A DNA stretch of 64,000 nucleotides from Hoeflea sp. BAL378. GTDB taxonomy: Bacteria; Pseudomonadota; Alphaproteobacteria; Rhizobiales; Rhizobiaceae. Positions 17,013-29,285 of the stretch are shown piece after piece. The notes under the pieces were generated by a model. It was not told the DNA's origin and searched no databases. It saw only the letters and a program-made list of their open reading frames with translations. Position 1 is the stretch's first letter, and each line of letters opens with the position of its first letter. The position numbers and the translations under genes were made by a program. Location of the stretch: assembly GCF_000759435.1 (NCBI RefSeq), contig NZ_JRJG01000001.1:62001-126000 (forward strand). Direction: 5' to 3'.

Positions 17013-17618
17013 ATGATGAGCCAGGCCCTCAAGGAACTTTCGGACTATCTGCGCGAGGCCAAGGGACGGCTGTTCGACGGCGTGGAGATCGCCCATGGCG
17101 AGCTCACGCTGCTGACGCAGCCGGCCAAGCTGATCGAGCTGATGACCTTCCTGCGCGACGACGCGCAATGCCAGTTCGTGAGCTTCATCGACTGCTGCGG
17201 CGTCGACTGGCCGGGCCGGCCCGAGCGCTTCGACGTGGTCTATCACCTGTTGTCGCCGCGCCAGAATCTCAGGATCCGGGTCAAGGTGATGACCGCCGAG
17301 GACGCGCCGGTCCCGTCGCTGACCGGGGTCTATCCGGGCGCCGACTGGTTCGAGCGCGAGGCCTACGATCTCTACGGCATCCTGTTCACCGGCCATCCGG
17401 ACCTGCGCCGCATCCTGACCGACTACGGCTTCGAGGGGCATCCGCTGCGCAAGGATTTCCCGCTCACCGGCTTTGTCGAGGTGCGCTACGACGACGAGGT
17501 CAAGCGGGTGGTCTACGAGCCGGTGGTGCTGAGGCAGGAATTCCGCGATTTCGACTTTCTCTCCCCCTGGGAAGGCACCGACTACGTGCTGCCGGGCGAT
17601 GAAAAAGCGAAGGCGTGA
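17013..17618 (+). CDS. nuoC: NADH-quinone oxidoreductase subunit C
   Basis: This 201-residue hydrophilic subunit (30-kDa homologue) has the signature ERE-A-Y-D-L-Y-G ([20 protein letters not shown], about residues 111-130) and [18 protein letters not shown]. It lies beside the quinone-binding NuoD and NuoB. TAGGAGAG precedes a double ATG (17013 and 17016); either could be used. NuoC and NuoD are separate here, not fused as in enterobacteria. Confidence 0.97.
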   Translation: MMSQALKELSDYLREAKGRLFDGVEIAHGELTLLTQPAKLIELMTFLRDDAQCQFVSFIDCCGVDWPGRPERFDVVYHLLSPRQNLRIRVKVMTAEDAPVPSLTGVYPGADWFEREAYDLYGILFTGHPDLRRILTDYGFEGHPLRKDFPLTGFVEVRYDDEVKRVVYEPVVLRQEFRDFDFLSPWEGTDYVLPGDEKAKA

Positions 17619-17629
17619 GGACCGGAACC

Positions 17630-18820
17630 ATGAACGAACACAACGTCCGCAACTTCAACATCAATTTCGGTCCCCAGCACCCGGCGGCGCATGGCGTGCT
17701 GCGCCTGGTGCTCGAACTCGACGGCGAGATCGTCGAGCGCGTCGACCCGCATATCGGGCTGCTGCACCGCGGCACCGAGAAGCTGATCGAAGCCAAGACC
17801 TATCTGCAGGCCGTGCCCTATTTCGACCGGCTCGACTATGTCGCGCCGATGAACCAGGAACATGCCTTCGCACTGGCGGTGGAAAAGCTCGCCGGCGTCA
17901 GCGTCCCCAAGCGCGGGCAATTGATCCGGGTGCTCTATTCGGAAATCGGCCGCATCCTGTCGCATCTCTTGAACGTCACCACGCAGGCGCTCGACGTCGG
18001 CGCGCTGACCCCGCCGCTGTGGGGCTTCGAGGAACGCGAAAAGCTGATGGTGTTTTACGAGCGCGCCTCGGGCTCGCGCATGCATGCGGCCTATTTCCGG
18101 CCCGGCGGCGTTCACCAGGACCTGCCGCACGACCTGGTCGAGGACATCGGCAAGTGGTGCGATCCGTTCCTCAAGACCTGCGACGACATCGAGGGCCTGC
18201 TCACCGACAACCGCATCTTCAAGCAGCGCAATGTCGACATCGCCATCGTCAAGCTCGACGACGCCTGGGCCTGGGGCTTTTCGGGCGTGATGGTGCGCGG
18301 CTCGGGCGCTGCCTGGGACCTGCGCCGCTCGCAGCCCTATGAATGCTATTCCGAGCTCGATTTCGACATTCCGATCGGCAAGAACGGCGATTGCTACGAC
18401 CGCTACCTGATCCGCATGCAGGAAATGCGCGAATCGGTGAAGATCATGAAGCAGTGCGTGAACATGCTGCTGGGCGCGGAGAAGACCGGGCCGGTTTCGT
18501 CCACCGACGGCAAGATCGTGCCGCCCAAGCGCGGCGAGATGAAGCGGTCGATGGAAGCGCTGATCCACCATTTCAAGCTCTACACCGAAGGCTACCGGGT
18601 GCCCGAAGGCGCGGTCTACGCCGCGGTCGAGGCGCCCAAGGGCGAGTTCGGCGTCTATCTCGTGTCGGACGGCTCCAACAAGCCCTACCGCTGCAAGATC
18701 CGCGCGCCCGGCTACGCGCATCTCCAGGCGATGGATTTCATCTGCCGCGGCCACCAGCTCGCCGACGTCTCGGCGGCGCTGGGCTCGCTCGACATCGTGT
18801 TCGGGGAGGTCGACCGGTGA
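17630..18820 (+). CDS. nuoD: NADH-quinone oxidoreductase subunit D
   Basis: This 396-residue subunit (49-kDa homologue) forms the quinone site with NuoB. It begins with [20 protein letters not shown] and contains [12 protein letters not shown], the quinone-chamber histidine in the N-terminal HPAAH segment, and the C-terminal DIVFGEVDR. The start at 17630 is preferred over a frame start 15 bases upstream, because the family begins just before the GPQHP motif. Normal in length. Confidence 0.98.
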   Translation: MNEHNVRNFNINFGPQHPAAHGVLRLVLELDGEIVERVDPHIGLLHRGTEKLIEAKTYLQAVPYFDRLDYVAPMNQEHAFALAVEKLAGVSVPKRGQLIRVLYSEIGRILSHLLNVTTQALDVGALTPPLWGFEEREKLMVFYERASGSRMHAAYFRPGGVHQDLPHDLVEDIGKWCDPFLKTCDDIEGLLTDNRIFKQRNVDIAIVKLDDAWAWGFSGVMVRGSGAAWDLRRSQPYECYSELDFDIPIGKNGDCYDRYLIRMQEMRESVKIMKQCVNMLLGAEKTGPVSSTDGKIVPPKRGEMKRSMEALIHHFKLYTEGYRVPEGAVYAAVEAPKGEFGVYLVSDGSNKPYRCKIRAPGYAHLQAMDFICRGHQLADVSAALGSLDIVFGEVDR

Positions 18821-18900
18821 GCCATCGGACCGATTTCATGACCGCGAACCGCCATCGCATCGACCCCACGACCGGGTCGCCCCGCGGCGACACCAAATAG
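18817..18900 (+). CDS. Possible 27-residue ORF between nuoD and nuoE
   Basis: A GTG at 18817 overlaps the nuoD stop (GTGA), with GGGGAGG 7 bases upstream. The frame encodes 27 residues ([20 protein letters not shown], then SPRGDTK) before a TAG, 27 bp before nuoE. The coupling signal is good, but the peptide has no recognisable domain and could be chance. It may help carry ribosomes across the gap to nuoE. Confidence 0.25.
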   Translation: MSHRTDFMTANRHRIDPTTGSPRGDTK

Positions 18901-18927
18901 GCCGGAAGAAAGACAAAAGAGCACACC

Positions 18928-20157
18928 ATGTCCGTTCGTCGACTTGCCGAAGATACCGTCCAGCCCGCGCAATTCGCCTTCAACCGCGAATTCGCCGCCC
19001 AGGCGAAGGTATGGATCAAGAAATATCCCAAGGGCCGCGAACAGTCGGCGGTGATTCCGCTGTTGATGCTGGCGCAGGAACAGGACGGCTGGGTCACCAA
19101 GCGGGCGATCGAAACGATCGCCGACATGCTCGGCATGCCCTATATCCGCGCGCTGGAAGTGGCGACCTTCTACACCCAGTTCCAATTGAAGCCGGTGGGC
19201 ACCCGCGCCCATGTGCAGGTCTGCGGCACCACGCCGTGCATGCTGCGCGGCTCGGAGGCGCTGATGGAGGTGTGCCGCACCAAGATCCATCCCGAGCCGT
19301 TCCATCTCAACGAGGACGGAACCCTGTCGTGGGAGGAAGTCGAGTGCCAGGGCGCCTGCGTCAACGCGCCGATGGTGATGATCTTCAAGGATTCCTACGA
19401 GGACCTGACGCCCGAGCGGCTGGCCTACATCATCGACCGTTTCGAGGCCGGACGCCCCGAGGACATCACGCCCGGACCGCAGATCGCCCGGATCCATTCG
19501 GCGCCGGCGAGCGGGCTGACCAGCCTCAAGACCGAGATCAAGCCCGGCGGCAAGACCGGCGCGAAACCCGCGTCGGGCGACGCAAGATCGCCTTCGGCGA
19601 CGAAAGCCGGCCGGCCGGACCGGCCGTCCACCGAGACCGAGACCGACTCGCCCGCAAAGGCCAAGGAAAATGTCGACGCGCGGACGAAGACAGCCGCGAC
19701 TTCCTCGGACGCACCGGAGCTGAAGGAATCGCGCGCGGAATCAGCCAGCTCCCGCGACCGGTCGACGCCGGCGCCGCAGGCCACGGCAAAGCCTGTCTCG
19801 CGCCTGGCTGATCCGGGACCGGCCGAGGCGGCGAGGGGCGGCGCCAAGGCGAAGGCCGCGGAAGCGCCGTCGCTCGACGACAAGGCCCGCCCGGCGGGAA
19901 TCGACAGGCCCGCAAACCCCGACGACCTCAAGCTGATTTCGGGCGTCGGTCCGAAGATCGAGGGCATCCTGCATTCGCTCGGGATCTATACCTATGCCCA
20001 GGTCTCGTCCTGGAAGAAGGCCGAGCGCGACTGGGTCGACGGGTATCTCAAATTCAAGGGCCGGATCGAGCGCGAAGACTGGGTCAAGCAGGCCAAGGCG
20101 CTGGCCAAGGGCGGCGAGGCCGAGTACATCAGGGTCTTCGGCAAGAAGCCGCGATAG
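18928..20157 (+). CDS. nuoE: NADH-quinone oxidoreductase subunit E with helix-hairpin-helix tail
   Basis: Residues 1-190 form a normal NuoE (24-kDa homologue) thioredoxin-like domain with the N1a 2Fe-2S ligands Cys99, Cys104, Cys140 and Cys144 (VCGTTPCMLRG and ECQGACVNAP). A disordered Ala/Lys/Ser/Thr-rich linker (about 195-328) leads to a helix-hairpin-helix-like module at about 330-395 (DDLKLISGVGPKIEGILHSL, then KGRIEREDW). Typical NuoE is about 160-220 residues; this 409-residue form is known in Rhizobiales. The same module ends the protein encoded at 21553-22401. The role of the tail is unknown. Confidence 0.97.
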   Translation: MSVRRLAEDTVQPAQFAFNREFAAQAKVWIKKYPKGREQSAVIPLLMLAQEQDGWVTKRAIETIADMLGMPYIRALEVATFYTQFQLKPVGTRAHVQVCGTTPCMLRGSEALMEVCRTKIHPEPFHLNEDGTLSWEEVECQGACVNAPMVMIFKDSYEDLTPERLAYIIDRFEAGRPEDITPGPQIARIHSAPASGLTSLKTEIKPGGKTGAKPASGDARSPSATKAGRPDRPSTETETDSPAKAKENVDARTKTAATSSDAPELKESRAESASSRDRSTPAPQATAKPVSRLADPGPAEAARGGAKAKAAEAPSLDDKARPAGIDRPANPDDLKLISGVGPKIEGILHSLGIYTYAQVSSWKKAERDWVDGYLKFKGRIEREDWVKQAKALAKGGEAEYIRVFGKKPR

Positions 20158-20166
20158 AGGTGAATG

Positions 20167-21474
<1,308 letters not shown>

Positions 21475-21552
21475 GAGGCCCGCAACGCCGGGCCCGGCAA
21501 GACAGGAAACGTCACGAGGGACGAGAGCCAACAGACGACTAAGGAGAGACTG

Positions 21553-22401
21553 ATGTCGATGTTTTCTTTTCCCGCAGACTTGACTACGAACGAGATGATG
21601 AAATCGATGACCGCCATAACCGACTGGACCAAAACGGCAGACTTCCCCGTCTCGCCGCTGATGGTCTATCCGATGGGTGCGGCTGCCGCGGCCACCGCGA
21701 TCGGTTTCGGCATGGCCGGCCAGATGACCGGACTGATGATCGGCGCCATGCAGGGCGCCATGCAAAGCCAGGCGCAGCTTTTGGGCCGGCATCCCGATCT
21801 GAGCTGGATCGTGCCGACTCTTGCCGAGGACCTGGCTCCCGACGAAGCCGAGGCCCAGGTATTGGCCCCGGTGGCGGCCGCGGCCACAGCTTCGGCGGAT
21901 GTCGTGGCGTTCAAGCCCGTGGACGAGGCAAAGCCGGCCGAACCGGTGAAGGCCAGGGCCAAGCCGGCCCCGGCAAAGGCCGCGCCCGCCACGGCACGGA
22001 AGGCCGAAGCGCCCGCCGCGCCGGAAAAGAATGCGGCCGTGCTCGAGAAACTGAAGTCGGACGCGGAAGTGGCCGCGGCCGGGGCGAGCGAACCGGCGCC
22101 GGCGGCCCGGAAGGCCAAGGTGCGGTCCGGCACGGCGCTGGAGCCCGAGGATTATCGCCGCCCGGCGGAGATGGAGAAGCCGGAAAGCCCGGATGATCTC
22201 AAGCTGATCTCGGGCATCGGGCCGAAGCTCGAACAGGTGCTCAACGGGCTCGGCGTCTTCACCTTCGCGCAGATCGCCGCCTGGCAGCCGGAGGAAGTGG
22301 CCTGGGTTGATGATTACCTGCAGTTCAGCGGCAGGATCGACCGGGACGACTGGATTTCCCAGGCCGGCGCGCTGGCAAAGGGCGCACCGGACGCCGGTTA
22401 G
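21553..22401 (+). CDS. Membrane-anchored protein with helix-hairpin-helix tail, between nuoF and nuoG
   Basis: This 282-residue protein has no standard complex I counterpart. Residues 35-70 are hydrophobic and Gly/Ala/Met-rich (MGAAAAATAIGFGMAGQMTG), probably one membrane segment. An Ala/Pro/Lys linker fills about 100-205. Residues 212-276 form the same helix-hairpin-helix-like module as the NuoE tail (DDLKLISGIGPKLEQVLNGL, then SGRIDRDDW). AGGAGAG precedes the ATG at 21553. Its place between nuoF and nuoG suggests an accessory factor for the NADH-dehydrogenase arm, as in other Rhizobiales with a similar gene here; the function is unknown. Confidence 0.85.
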   Translation: MSMFSFPADLTTNEMMKSMTAITDWTKTADFPVSPLMVYPMGAAAAATAIGFGMAGQMTGLMIGAMQGAMQSQAQLLGRHPDLSWIVPTLAEDLAPDEAEAQVLAPVAAAATASADVVAFKPVDEAKPAEPVKARAKPAPAKAAPATARKAEAPAAPEKNAAVLEKLKSDAEVAAAGASEPAPAARKAKVRSGTALEPEDYRRPAEMEKPESPDDLKLISGIGPKLEQVLNGLGVFTFAQIAAWQPEEVAWVDDYLQFSGRIDRDDWISQAGALAKGAPDAG

Positions 22402-22471
22402 TACGAACAAGGCCGGGCGGCTTCGCCGCCGCCCGCCGCATCACACTCAGGTCCCGTTCAGGGATGGTACG

Positions 22472-22486
22472 CGGTCGTTACGACCG
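22472..22486. promoter_or_regulatory. Palindrome upstream of nuoG
   Basis: CGGTCGTTACGACCG is a perfect 15-base palindrome (7-bp arms, one central base), 24 bases before the nuoG ATG, and a GC-rich hairpin lies just before it at about 22413-22434. It may be an operator or an mRNA processing site inside the operon. Nothing ties it to a known regulator. Confidence 0.3.
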
Positions 22487-22509
22487 TTCGCAAAGGTAGG
22501 ACTGCTTGC

Positions 22510-24591
22510 ATGGCCAGGATCAAGGTTGATGGAAACGAGATCGATGTGCCGGATCACTACACGCTGTTGCAGGCGTGCGAGGAGGCCGGCGCGGAAGTGC
22601 CGCGGTTCTGTTTTCACGAGCGGCTGTCGATCGCCGGCAACTGCCGGATGTGCCTGGTCGAGGTGAAGGGCGGACCGCCCAAGCCGGCCGCGTCCTGCGC
22701 CATGGGCGTGCGCGACATGCGGCCCGGCCCCAATGGCGAGCCGCCGGAAGTGTTCACCAACACACCGATGGTCAAGAAGGCGCGCGAAGGGGTGATGGAG
22801 TTCCTGCTCATCAACCACCCGCTCGATTGCCCGATCTGCGACCAGGGCGGCGAATGCGACCTGCAGGACCAGGCCATGGCCTTCGGCATGGACAATTCGC
22901 GCTACCAGGAAAACAAGCGCGCGGTCGAAGACAAATATATCGGCCCGCTGGTCAAGACGATCATGAACCGCTGCATCCACTGCACGCGGTGCGTCCGCTT
23001 CACCACCGAAGTGGCGGGCATTTCCGAGCTCGGCCTGATCGGCCGCGGCGAGGATGCCGAGATCACCACCTATCTCGAGCACGCCATGAGTTCCGAGCTG
23101 CAGGGCAACGTGATCGACCTCTGCCCGGTGGGCGCGCTCACCTCGCGGCCCTACGCCTTCCAGGCGCGGCCCTGGGAACTCGGCAAGACCGAATCGATCG
23201 ACGTGATGGACGCCTGCGGCTCTGCGATCCGGGTCGACACCCGCGGACGCGAGGTGATGCGAGTGATGCCGCGCGTCAACGAGGCGATCAACGAGGAATG
23301 GATTTCCGACAAGACCCGCTTCATCTGGGATGGCCTGCGCACCCAGCGGCTCGACCGGCCCTATGTCCGCCGCAACGGACGGCTGGAAGCGGCCTCGTGG
23401 AGCGACGCCTTCGCGGCCATCGCCAAGGCTGTCTCCGCGACCAAGCCGGAACGCATCGGCGCGATCGCCGGCGACCTGGCAGCGGTCGAGGAAATGTTCG
23501 CGCTCAAGGCGCTGATGGCGGCGCTCGGCTCGGCCAATATCGATTGCCGCCAGGATGGCGCAGCACTCGATCCGGCGCTCGGACGCGCCAGCTACATCTT
23601 CAATCCGACCATCGACGGCATCGAAGACGCCGACGCGATCCTGATCATCGGCTCCAATCCGCGCCGCGAGGCCGCGATCCTGAACGCCCGCATCCGCAAG
23701 CGCTGGCGGATGGGCGAACTGCCGATCGGCGTGATCGGCGAGCAGGCCGACCTGCGCTATGCCCACGAATATCTGGGCGCAGGCCCCGAGACGCTGATGG
23801 AGTTGATCGGCGGGACGGCCAAGTTCGCGGCCAAGCTCAAGCGGGCCAAGAAGCCGATGATCATCATCGGCCAGGGCGCGCTGGCGCGGGCCGACGGCGC
23901 CAGCGTTCTCGCCAATGCCGCCAAGCTCGCCGCAGCCGTGGGCGCGGTCACCAGCGACTGGAACGGGTTCGCGGTGCTGCACACGGCGGCCGCGCGTGTC
24001 GGCGGCCTCGATCTCGGCCTGGTGCCGGGCGAGGGCGGGATGACCGCGGCCGAGATGCTCACGGGCACGGACGTGCTGTTCCTGCTCGGCGCGGACGAGC
24101 TCGATTTCAAGAAGAAGACCGCGGGCTTCACCGTCTATATCGGCACCCACGGCGACAACGGCGCCCACCACGCCGACGTGATCCTGCCGGCGGCCACCTA
24201 CACCGAAAAGTCCGGCACCTATGTCAACACCGAGGGCCGGGTGCAGATGGCCAGCCGCGCCGCCTTCGCGCCGGGCGAGGCCAAGGAAGACTGGGCCGTG
24301 CTCCGGGCGCTGTCGGACGTGCTGGGCAAGAAGCTGCCCTATGATTCGCTCCCGGCGCTGCGCGCGGCGCTCTACGCCGAGCATCCGCATTTCGCCGATC
24401 TCGACACGATTTTCGTGGCTGACGGTGGCGCAATCGCCGAAATCGGCGGGAAAGCGGGCAAGATGGGCAAATCGCCGTTTGCTTCGACGGTCAAAGACTT
24501 CTATTTGACCAACCCGATCGCACGCGCTTCGGCGGTGATGGCCGAATGCTCGGCGCTGGCCAAGACGGCCAGGCCGGTGGCGGCGGAATAG
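22510..24591 (+). CDS. nuoG: NADH-quinone oxidoreductase subunit G
   Basis: This 693-residue subunit (75-kDa homologue) carries three Fe-S clusters at the N terminus: a 2Fe-2S ferredoxin domain ([20 protein letters not shown], about 36-55), a His/3-Cys 4Fe-4S site ([19 protein letters not shown], about 103) and a 4-Cys site ([11 protein letters not shown], about 156, with DLCPVGAL). A molybdopterin-oxidoreductase-like domain without catalytic role fills about 220-693. It is normal for alphaproteobacteria and shorter than the E. coli form. GGTAGG lies upstream of the ATG. Confidence 0.98.
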   Translation: MARIKVDGNEIDVPDHYTLLQACEEAGAEVPRFCFHERLSIAGNCRMCLVEVKGGPPKPAASCAMGVRDMRPGPNGEPPEVFTNTPMVKKAREGVMEFLLINHPLDCPICDQGGECDLQDQAMAFGMDNSRYQENKRAVEDKYIGPLVKTIMNRCIHCTRCVRFTTEVAGISELGLIGRGEDAEITTYLEHAMSSELQGNVIDLCPVGALTSRPYAFQARPWELGKTESIDVMDACGSAIRVDTRGREVMRVMPRVNEAINEEWISDKTRFIWDGLRTQRLDRPYVRRNGRLEAASWSDAFAAIAKAVSATKPERIGAIAGDLAAVEEMFALKALMAALGSANIDCRQDGAALDPALGRASYIFNPTIDGIEDADAILIIGSNPRREAAILNARIRKRWRMGELPIGVIGEQADLRYAHEYLGAGPETLMELIGGTAKFAAKLKRAKKPMIIIGQGALARADGASVLANAAKLAAAVGAVTSDWNGFAVLHTAAARVGGLDLGLVPGEGGMTAAEMLTGTDVLFLLGADELDFKKKTAGFTVYIGTHGDNGAHHADVILPAATYTEKSGTYVNTEGRVQMASRAAFAPGEAKEDWAVLRALSDVLGKKLPYDSLPALRAALYAEHPHFADLDTIFVADGGAIAEIGGKAGKMGKSPFASTVKDFYLTNPIARASAVMAECSALAKTARPVAAE

Positions 24592-24604
24592 GGCGGGAAA
24601 CATC

Positions 24605-25651
24605 ATGGACGGTTTCATCTCAGCTTATGTCTGGCCCGCGGCCATCATTCTCGGGCAGTCGCTGCTGGTGCTGACGGCGCTGCTGATCTTCATCGCCTAT
24701 ATCCTCTATGCCGACCGCAAGATCTGGGCCGCCGTCCAGCTCCGCCGCGGCCCGAACGTGGTCGGCCCCTGGGGGCTGTTCCAGTCCTTCGCCGACCTTC
24801 TGAAGTTCGTCTTCAAGGAGCCGGTGATTCCCTCGGGCGCCAACAAGGGCGTGTTCCTGCTGGCGCCGTTGCTCGCCGTGACGCTGGCGCTCGCCACCTG
24901 GGCGGTCATACCGTTCGATGCCGGATGGGTGATCGCCGACATCAATGTCGGCATCCTGTTCGTCTTCGCGATCTCCTCGCTCGAGATCTACGGCATCATC
25001 ATGGGCGGCTGGGCCTCGAACTCGAAATATCCGTTCCTCGGCGCGCTGCGCTCGGCGGCGCAGATGGTGTCCTATGAGGTCTCGATCGGCTTCGTCATCG
25101 TCTCGGTGCTGCTGTGCGTGGGCTCGCTCAATCTCACCGACATCGTCATGGCCCAGGCCAATGGCGTGGGCACGCGGATCGGCCTGCCGAACTCGCTCCT
25201 GGACTGGCACTGGTTCGCGCTGTTCCCGCTGTTCGTGATCTTCTTCATCTCGGCGCTGGCCGAGACCAACCGCCCGCCCTTCGACCTGCCCGAGGCGGAA
25301 TCGGAGCTGGTCGCGGGCTTCATGGTCGAATACGGCTCGACGCCCTACATGATGTTCATGCTCGGCGAATACGCGGCCATCGTCCTGATGTGCGCGCTGA
25401 CCACGATCCTGTTCCTGGGCGGGTGGCTGCCGCCGCTCGACGTGTGGTTCCTCAACTGGGTGCCGGGCATCATCTGGTTCGTGCTCAAGGCCTGCATGGT
25501 GTTCTTCATGTTCGCCATGGTCAAAGCCTTCGTGCCGCGCTACCGCTACGACCAGCTCATGCGGCTGGGCTGGAAGGTGTTCCTGCCGATCTCGCTCGCC
25601 ATGCTGGTGATCGTGGCCTTCGTGCTCAAGCTGACGGGGACCGCCCCGTGA
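24605..25651 (+). CDS. nuoH: NADH-quinone oxidoreductase subunit H
   Basis: This 348-residue membrane subunit (ND1 homologue) has about eight helices and forms the base of the quinone tunnel. The signatures [19 protein letters not shown] (about 37-55) and [20 protein letters not shown] (about 219-238) are intact, with the acidic residues of the E-channel. It lies 13 bp after nuoG. Confidence 0.98.
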   Translation: MDGFISAYVWPAAIILGQSLLVLTALLIFIAYILYADRKIWAAVQLRRGPNVVGPWGLFQSFADLLKFVFKEPVIPSGANKGVFLLAPLLAVTLALATWAVIPFDAGWVIADINVGILFVFAISSLEIYGIIMGGWASNSKYPFLGALRSAAQMVSYEVSIGFVIVSVLLCVGSLNLTDIVMAQANGVGTRIGLPNSLLDWHWFALFPLFVIFFISALAETNRPPFDLPEAESELVAGFMVEYGSTPYMMFMLGEYAAIVLMCALTTILFLGGWLPPLDVWFLNWVPGIIWFVLKACMVFFMFAMVKAFVPRYRYDQLMRLGWKVFLPISLAMLVIVAFVLKLTGTAP

Positions 25652-25712
25652 TCGCGACCCTCATTCACACACCCATCCGGCCATCACGGCCGGGCAAGCG
25701 CGGAGACTGACC

Positions 25713-26201
25713 ATGTCACTGGCTCAAGCCGCAAAATCGCTGTTCCTGAAGGAATTCGTCAGCGCCTTCTTCATGTCGATGCGCTATTTCTTCGCACCGA
25801 AGGCGACGCTGAACTATCCGTTCGAAAAGGGGCCGGTGAGCCCGCGCTTCCGCGGCGAACATGCGCTCCGGCGCTATCCGAACGGCGAGGAACGCTGCAT
25901 CGCCTGCAAGCTGTGCGAGGCGATCTGCCCGGCGCAGGCGATCACGATCGAAGCCGGACCGCGCCGCAACGACGGCACGCGCCGTACGGTGCGCTACGAC
26001 ATCGACATGGTCAAATGCATCTATTGCGGCTTCTGCCAGGAAGCCTGCCCGGTCGACGCCATCGTCGAGGGGCCGAACTTCGAATTCGCGACGGAAACGC
26101 GCGAGGAACTCTATTACGACAAGGACCGGCTGCTCGCCAATGGCGACCGCTGGGAACGCGAACTCGCGCGCAACATCGCGATCGATTCGCCCTACAGGTA
26201 A
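25713..26201 (+). CDS. nuoI: NADH-quinone oxidoreductase subunit I
   Basis: This 162-residue ferredoxin-like subunit carries clusters N6a and N6b, with motifs [13 protein letters not shown] (about 62-74) and [15 protein letters not shown] (about 101-115). An N-terminal amphipathic helix anchors it at the membrane. It hands electrons to N2 in NuoB. Normal in length. Confidence 0.98.
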   Translation: MSLAQAAKSLFLKEFVSAFFMSMRYFFAPKATLNYPFEKGPVSPRFRGEHALRRYPNGEERCIACKLCEAICPAQAITIEAGPRRNDGTRRTVRYDIDMVKCIYCGFCQEACPVDAIVEGPNFEFATETREELYYDKDRLLANGDRWERELARNIAIDSPYR

Positions 26202-26343
26202 GACACCGGAACGGCGACCCGTAGGGGGCGCGCCGTTTCCACATCAGACGCGGGGAAGGGATGGTGTTTCACCACTCCCTCCCTCAATCGGGGCAGGGAC
26301 AAGGCTTCCTGTTGCTCGGGGGAAAGACGAAAAGGCGCCGATC

Positions 26344-26958
26344 ATGGGTCTGCAGGCTCTGTTTTTCTATTTGTTTGCCTTCGTGGCAGTGGCTTCCGCG
26401 TTCATGGTGATCGCGGCGCGCAATCCGGTGCATTCGGTTTTGTTCCTGATCCTCACCTTCTTCAACGCGGCCGGGCTGTTCCTGCTCACGGGCGCCGAGT
26501 TCCTGGCGATGATCCTCTTGGTGGTCTACATCGGCGCCGTGGCGGTCTTGTTCCTGTTCGTGGTGATGATGCTCGACGTCGACTTCGCCGAGATGAAGTC
26601 CGGCGCGCTCGAATACGCGCCGATCGGCGCCCTGGTCGGGCTCATCCTGGCGGCGGAACTGATCGTGGTGCTGGGGGGCAATGCGTTTCATCCCGCCGTC
26701 GCCGGCAGCGGCGCGAGCCCGATCCCGGCGCTGACTGAGCGCACCAACACCGAGGCGCTCGGCGACGTGCTCTATACCGATTTCATCTTCTACTTCCAGA
26801 TCGCGGGTCTCGTGCTTCTGGTCGCCATGATCGGGGCCATCGTGCTGACGCTCAGGCATCGCGAAAACATCAAGCGGCAGGACATCTCCCGTCAGGTCGC
26901 CCGGACGCCGGAGACCGCCATCGAGGTGGTCAAGGTCAAGCCGGGGCAGGGCATTTGA
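26344..26958 (+). CDS. nuoJ: NADH-quinone oxidoreductase subunit J
   Basis: This 204-residue membrane subunit (ND6 homologue) has five helices, including the conserved [19 protein letters not shown] near residues 60-78, which bends during turnover. A gap of 142 bp separates it from nuoI, the largest spacing in this part of the operon; I see no gene in it. The ATG at 26344 fits the family start. Confidence 0.97.
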   Translation: MGLQALFFYLFAFVAVASAFMVIAARNPVHSVLFLILTFFNAAGLFLLTGAEFLAMILLVVYIGAVAVLFLFVVMMLDVDFAEMKSGALEYAPIGALVGLILAAELIVVLGGNAFHPAVAGSGASPIPALTERTNTEALGDVLYTDFIFYFQIAGLVLLVAMIGAIVLTLRHRENIKRQDISRQVARTPETAIEVVKVKPGQGI

Positions 26959-26983
26959 ACGCAGGGATGTGAAGGATAACAGA

Positions 26984-27292
26984 ATGGAAATCGGACTCTC
27001 CCATTACCTGACGGTCAGCGCGATCCTGTTCACGATCGGCATTTTCGGGATCTTCCTGAACCGCAAGAACGTGATCGTCATCCTGATGTCGGTCGAACTC
27101 ATCCTGCTCGCGGTCAACATCAACATGGTGGCCTTCTCGATGCATCTCAACGACATCGTCGGCCAGGTGTTCGCGCTCCTGATCCTGACGGTCGCTGCGG
27201 CGGAAGCGGCGATCGGGCTCGCCATTCTCGTCGTCTTCTACCGAAACCGCGGCTCGATCGCCGTGGAAGACGTCAACATGATGAAGGGCTGA
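26984..27292 (+). CDS. nuoK: NADH-quinone oxidoreductase subunit K
   Basis: This 102-residue membrane subunit (ND4L homologue) has three helices with the two conserved glutamates of the proton path ([14 protein letters not shown] and [13 protein letters not shown]). The ATG at 26984 gives the standard start MEIGLSHYL. Confidence 0.98.
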   Translation: MEIGLSHYLTVSAILFTIGIFGIFLNRKNVIVILMSVELILLAVNINMVAFSMHLNDIVGQVFALLILTVAAAEAAIGLAILVVFYRNRGSIAVEDVNMMKG

Positions 27293-27299
27293 GACAGCC

Positions 27300-29285
27300 A
27301 TGTACCACGCTATCGTCTTTCTTCCTCTCATCGGCGCGCTGATCGCGGGCCTCGGCGGCCGCGCCATCGGCGCCAAGGCGTCGGAATATGTCACGACGCT
27401 GTTCCTGATCGTCGCGGCGCTGCTGTCGTGGGTGGCCTTCTTCTCCGTCGCCATCGGCGACGGCGAGACGGTGCGCGTGCCAGTGATGCGCTGGATCGAG
27501 TCGGGCTCGTTCAATGTCGAATGGGCGCTGCGAATCGACGCGCTGACGGCGGTGATGCTGGTGGTGGTCAACACCGTCTCCTGCCTGGTCCATGTCTATT
27601 CGATCGGCTACATGCATCATGACCCGCACCGGCCGCGGTTCTTCGCCTATCTGTCGTTCTTCACCTTCGCCATGCTGATGTTGGTGACGTCGGACAATCT
27701 CTTGCAGATGTTCTTCGGCTGGGAAGGCGTGGGCGTGGCCTCCTACCTGCTGATCGGCTTCTGGTACAAGAAGCCGTCCGCCAATGCGGCGGCGATGAAG
27801 GCCTTCATCGTCAACCGCGTCGGCGACTTCGGCTTCCTGCTCGGCATCTTCGGCCTGTTCGTGCTGTTCGGCTCGGCTTCGTTCGAGACCATCTTCGCCG
27901 CCGCCGCCGACTATCTTCCTGCCGAGGGCGCGGAAACGGGCGAGGCGGTGATCCGGCTGTTCGGCATGGAGCTCGACAAGGCGCATGCGCTGACCGGCGT
28001 CTGCCTGCTGCTGTTCATGGGCGCGATGGGCAAGTCGGCGCAGTTCCTGCTGCACACCTGGCTTCCCGACGCGATGGAAGGCCCGACCCCGGTCTCGGCC
28101 CTCATTCATGCCGCCACCATGGTGACGGCGGGCGTCTTCCTGGTGGCGCGCATGTCGCCGGTGTTCGAACTCTCCCCCGACGCGCTCACCGTCGTCGTCG
28201 TCATCGGCGCGATCACCGCCTTCTTCGCCGCCACCGTCGGCCTGGTGCAGAACGACATCAAGCGGGTGATCGCCTATTCGACCTGTTCGCAGCTCGGCTA
28301 CATGTTCGTGGCGCTCGGCATCGGCGCCTATGGCGGGGCGATCTTCCATCTGTTCACGCACGCCTTCTTCAAGGCGCTGCTGTTCCTCGGCGCGGGCTCT
28401 GTGATCCACGCCGTCTCCGACGAGCAGGACATGCGGCGCATGGGCGGGCTCAAGAAGAAGATCCCGATGACCTACTGGATGATGATCATCGGCACGATCG
28501 CGCTCACCGGCGTCGGCATTCCCGGCACCATGATCGGCACCGCCGGCTTCTTCTCCAAGGACATCATCATCGAATCCGCCTATGTCGCGCACAATTCCGC
28601 GGCCGGCATTGCCTTCGGCCTGCTGGTGATCGCGGCGCTGTTCACGAGCTTCTATTCCTGGCGGCTGATCTTCATGACCTTCCACGGCAAGCCGCGCGCA
28701 TCGGCCGACGTGATGCATCATGCCCATGAATCGCCGATGGTGATGCTGGTGCCGCTGTTCATCCTGGCCGCCGGCGCCCTGTTCGCAGGCGTGCTGTTCG
28801 AAGGCTATTTCTTCGGCGAACATTACACCCAGTTCTGGAAGGGCGCGCTGTTCACCGGACCGGAAAACGAAATCCTCGAAGAATTCCACCACGTGCCGCT
28901 GTGGGTGAAGTGGAGCCCGTTCATGGCCATGCTGATCGGCCTCATGACGGCTTGGTACTTTTACATCCGCTCGCCCGAAACGCCCCGGCAACTGGCCGAG
29001 GATCACCAGATCCTCTACCGGTTCCTGCTCAACAAGTGGTATTTCGACGAGCTCTACGACTTCATCTTCGTCCGCCCGGCGAAATGGATCGGCAGGTTCC
29101 TGTGGAAGCAGGGTGACGTGCGGGTCATCGACGGCTACGGCCCGAACGGCTTCGCCGCGCGGACCCAGGACATCACCGGCTGGGTTGTCAGGCTGCAGAC
29201 CGGTTATCTTTACCACTACGCCTTCGTGATGCTGATCGGAATTGCAGCGCTTGTCACATGGATGATGCTCGGGAGTGCATTCTGA
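27300..29285 (+). CDS. nuoL: NADH-quinone oxidoreductase subunit L
   Basis: This 661-residue antiporter-like subunit (ND5 homologue) is the distal proton pump. It includes [16 protein letters not shown], the broken-helix region around [20 protein letters not shown] (about 245-264) and the long lateral helix near the C terminus. Its stop shares one base with the nuoM start (TGATG). Confidence 0.98.
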   Translation: MYHAIVFLPLIGALIAGLGGRAIGAKASEYVTTLFLIVAALLSWVAFFSVAIGDGETVRVPVMRWIESGSFNVEWALRIDALTAVMLVVVNTVSCLVHVYSIGYMHHDPHRPRFFAYLSFFTFAMLMLVTSDNLLQMFFGWEGVGVASYLLIGFWYKKPSANAAAMKAFIVNRVGDFGFLLGIFGLFVLFGSASFETIFAAAADYLPAEGAETGEAVIRLFGMELDKAHALTGVCLLLFMGAMGKSAQFLLHTWLPDAMEGPTPVSALIHAATMVTAGVFLVARMSPVFELSPDALTVVVVIGAITAFFAATVGLVQNDIKRVIAYSTCSQLGYMFVALGIGAYGGAIFHLFTHAFFKALLFLGAGSVIHAVSDEQDMRRMGGLKKKIPMTYWMMIIGTIALTGVGIPGTMIGTAGFFSKDIIIESAYVAHNSAAGIAFGLLVIAALFTSFYSWRLIFMTFHGKPRASADVMHHAHESPMVMLVPLFILAAGALFAGVLFEGYFFGEHYTQFWKGALFTGPENEILEEFHHVPLWVKWSPFMAMLIGLMTAWYFYIRSPETPRQLAEDHQILYRFLLNKWYFDELYDFIFVRPAKWIGRFLWKQGDVRVIDGYGPNGFAARTQDITGWVVRLQTGYLYHYAFVMLIGIAALVTWMMLGSAF

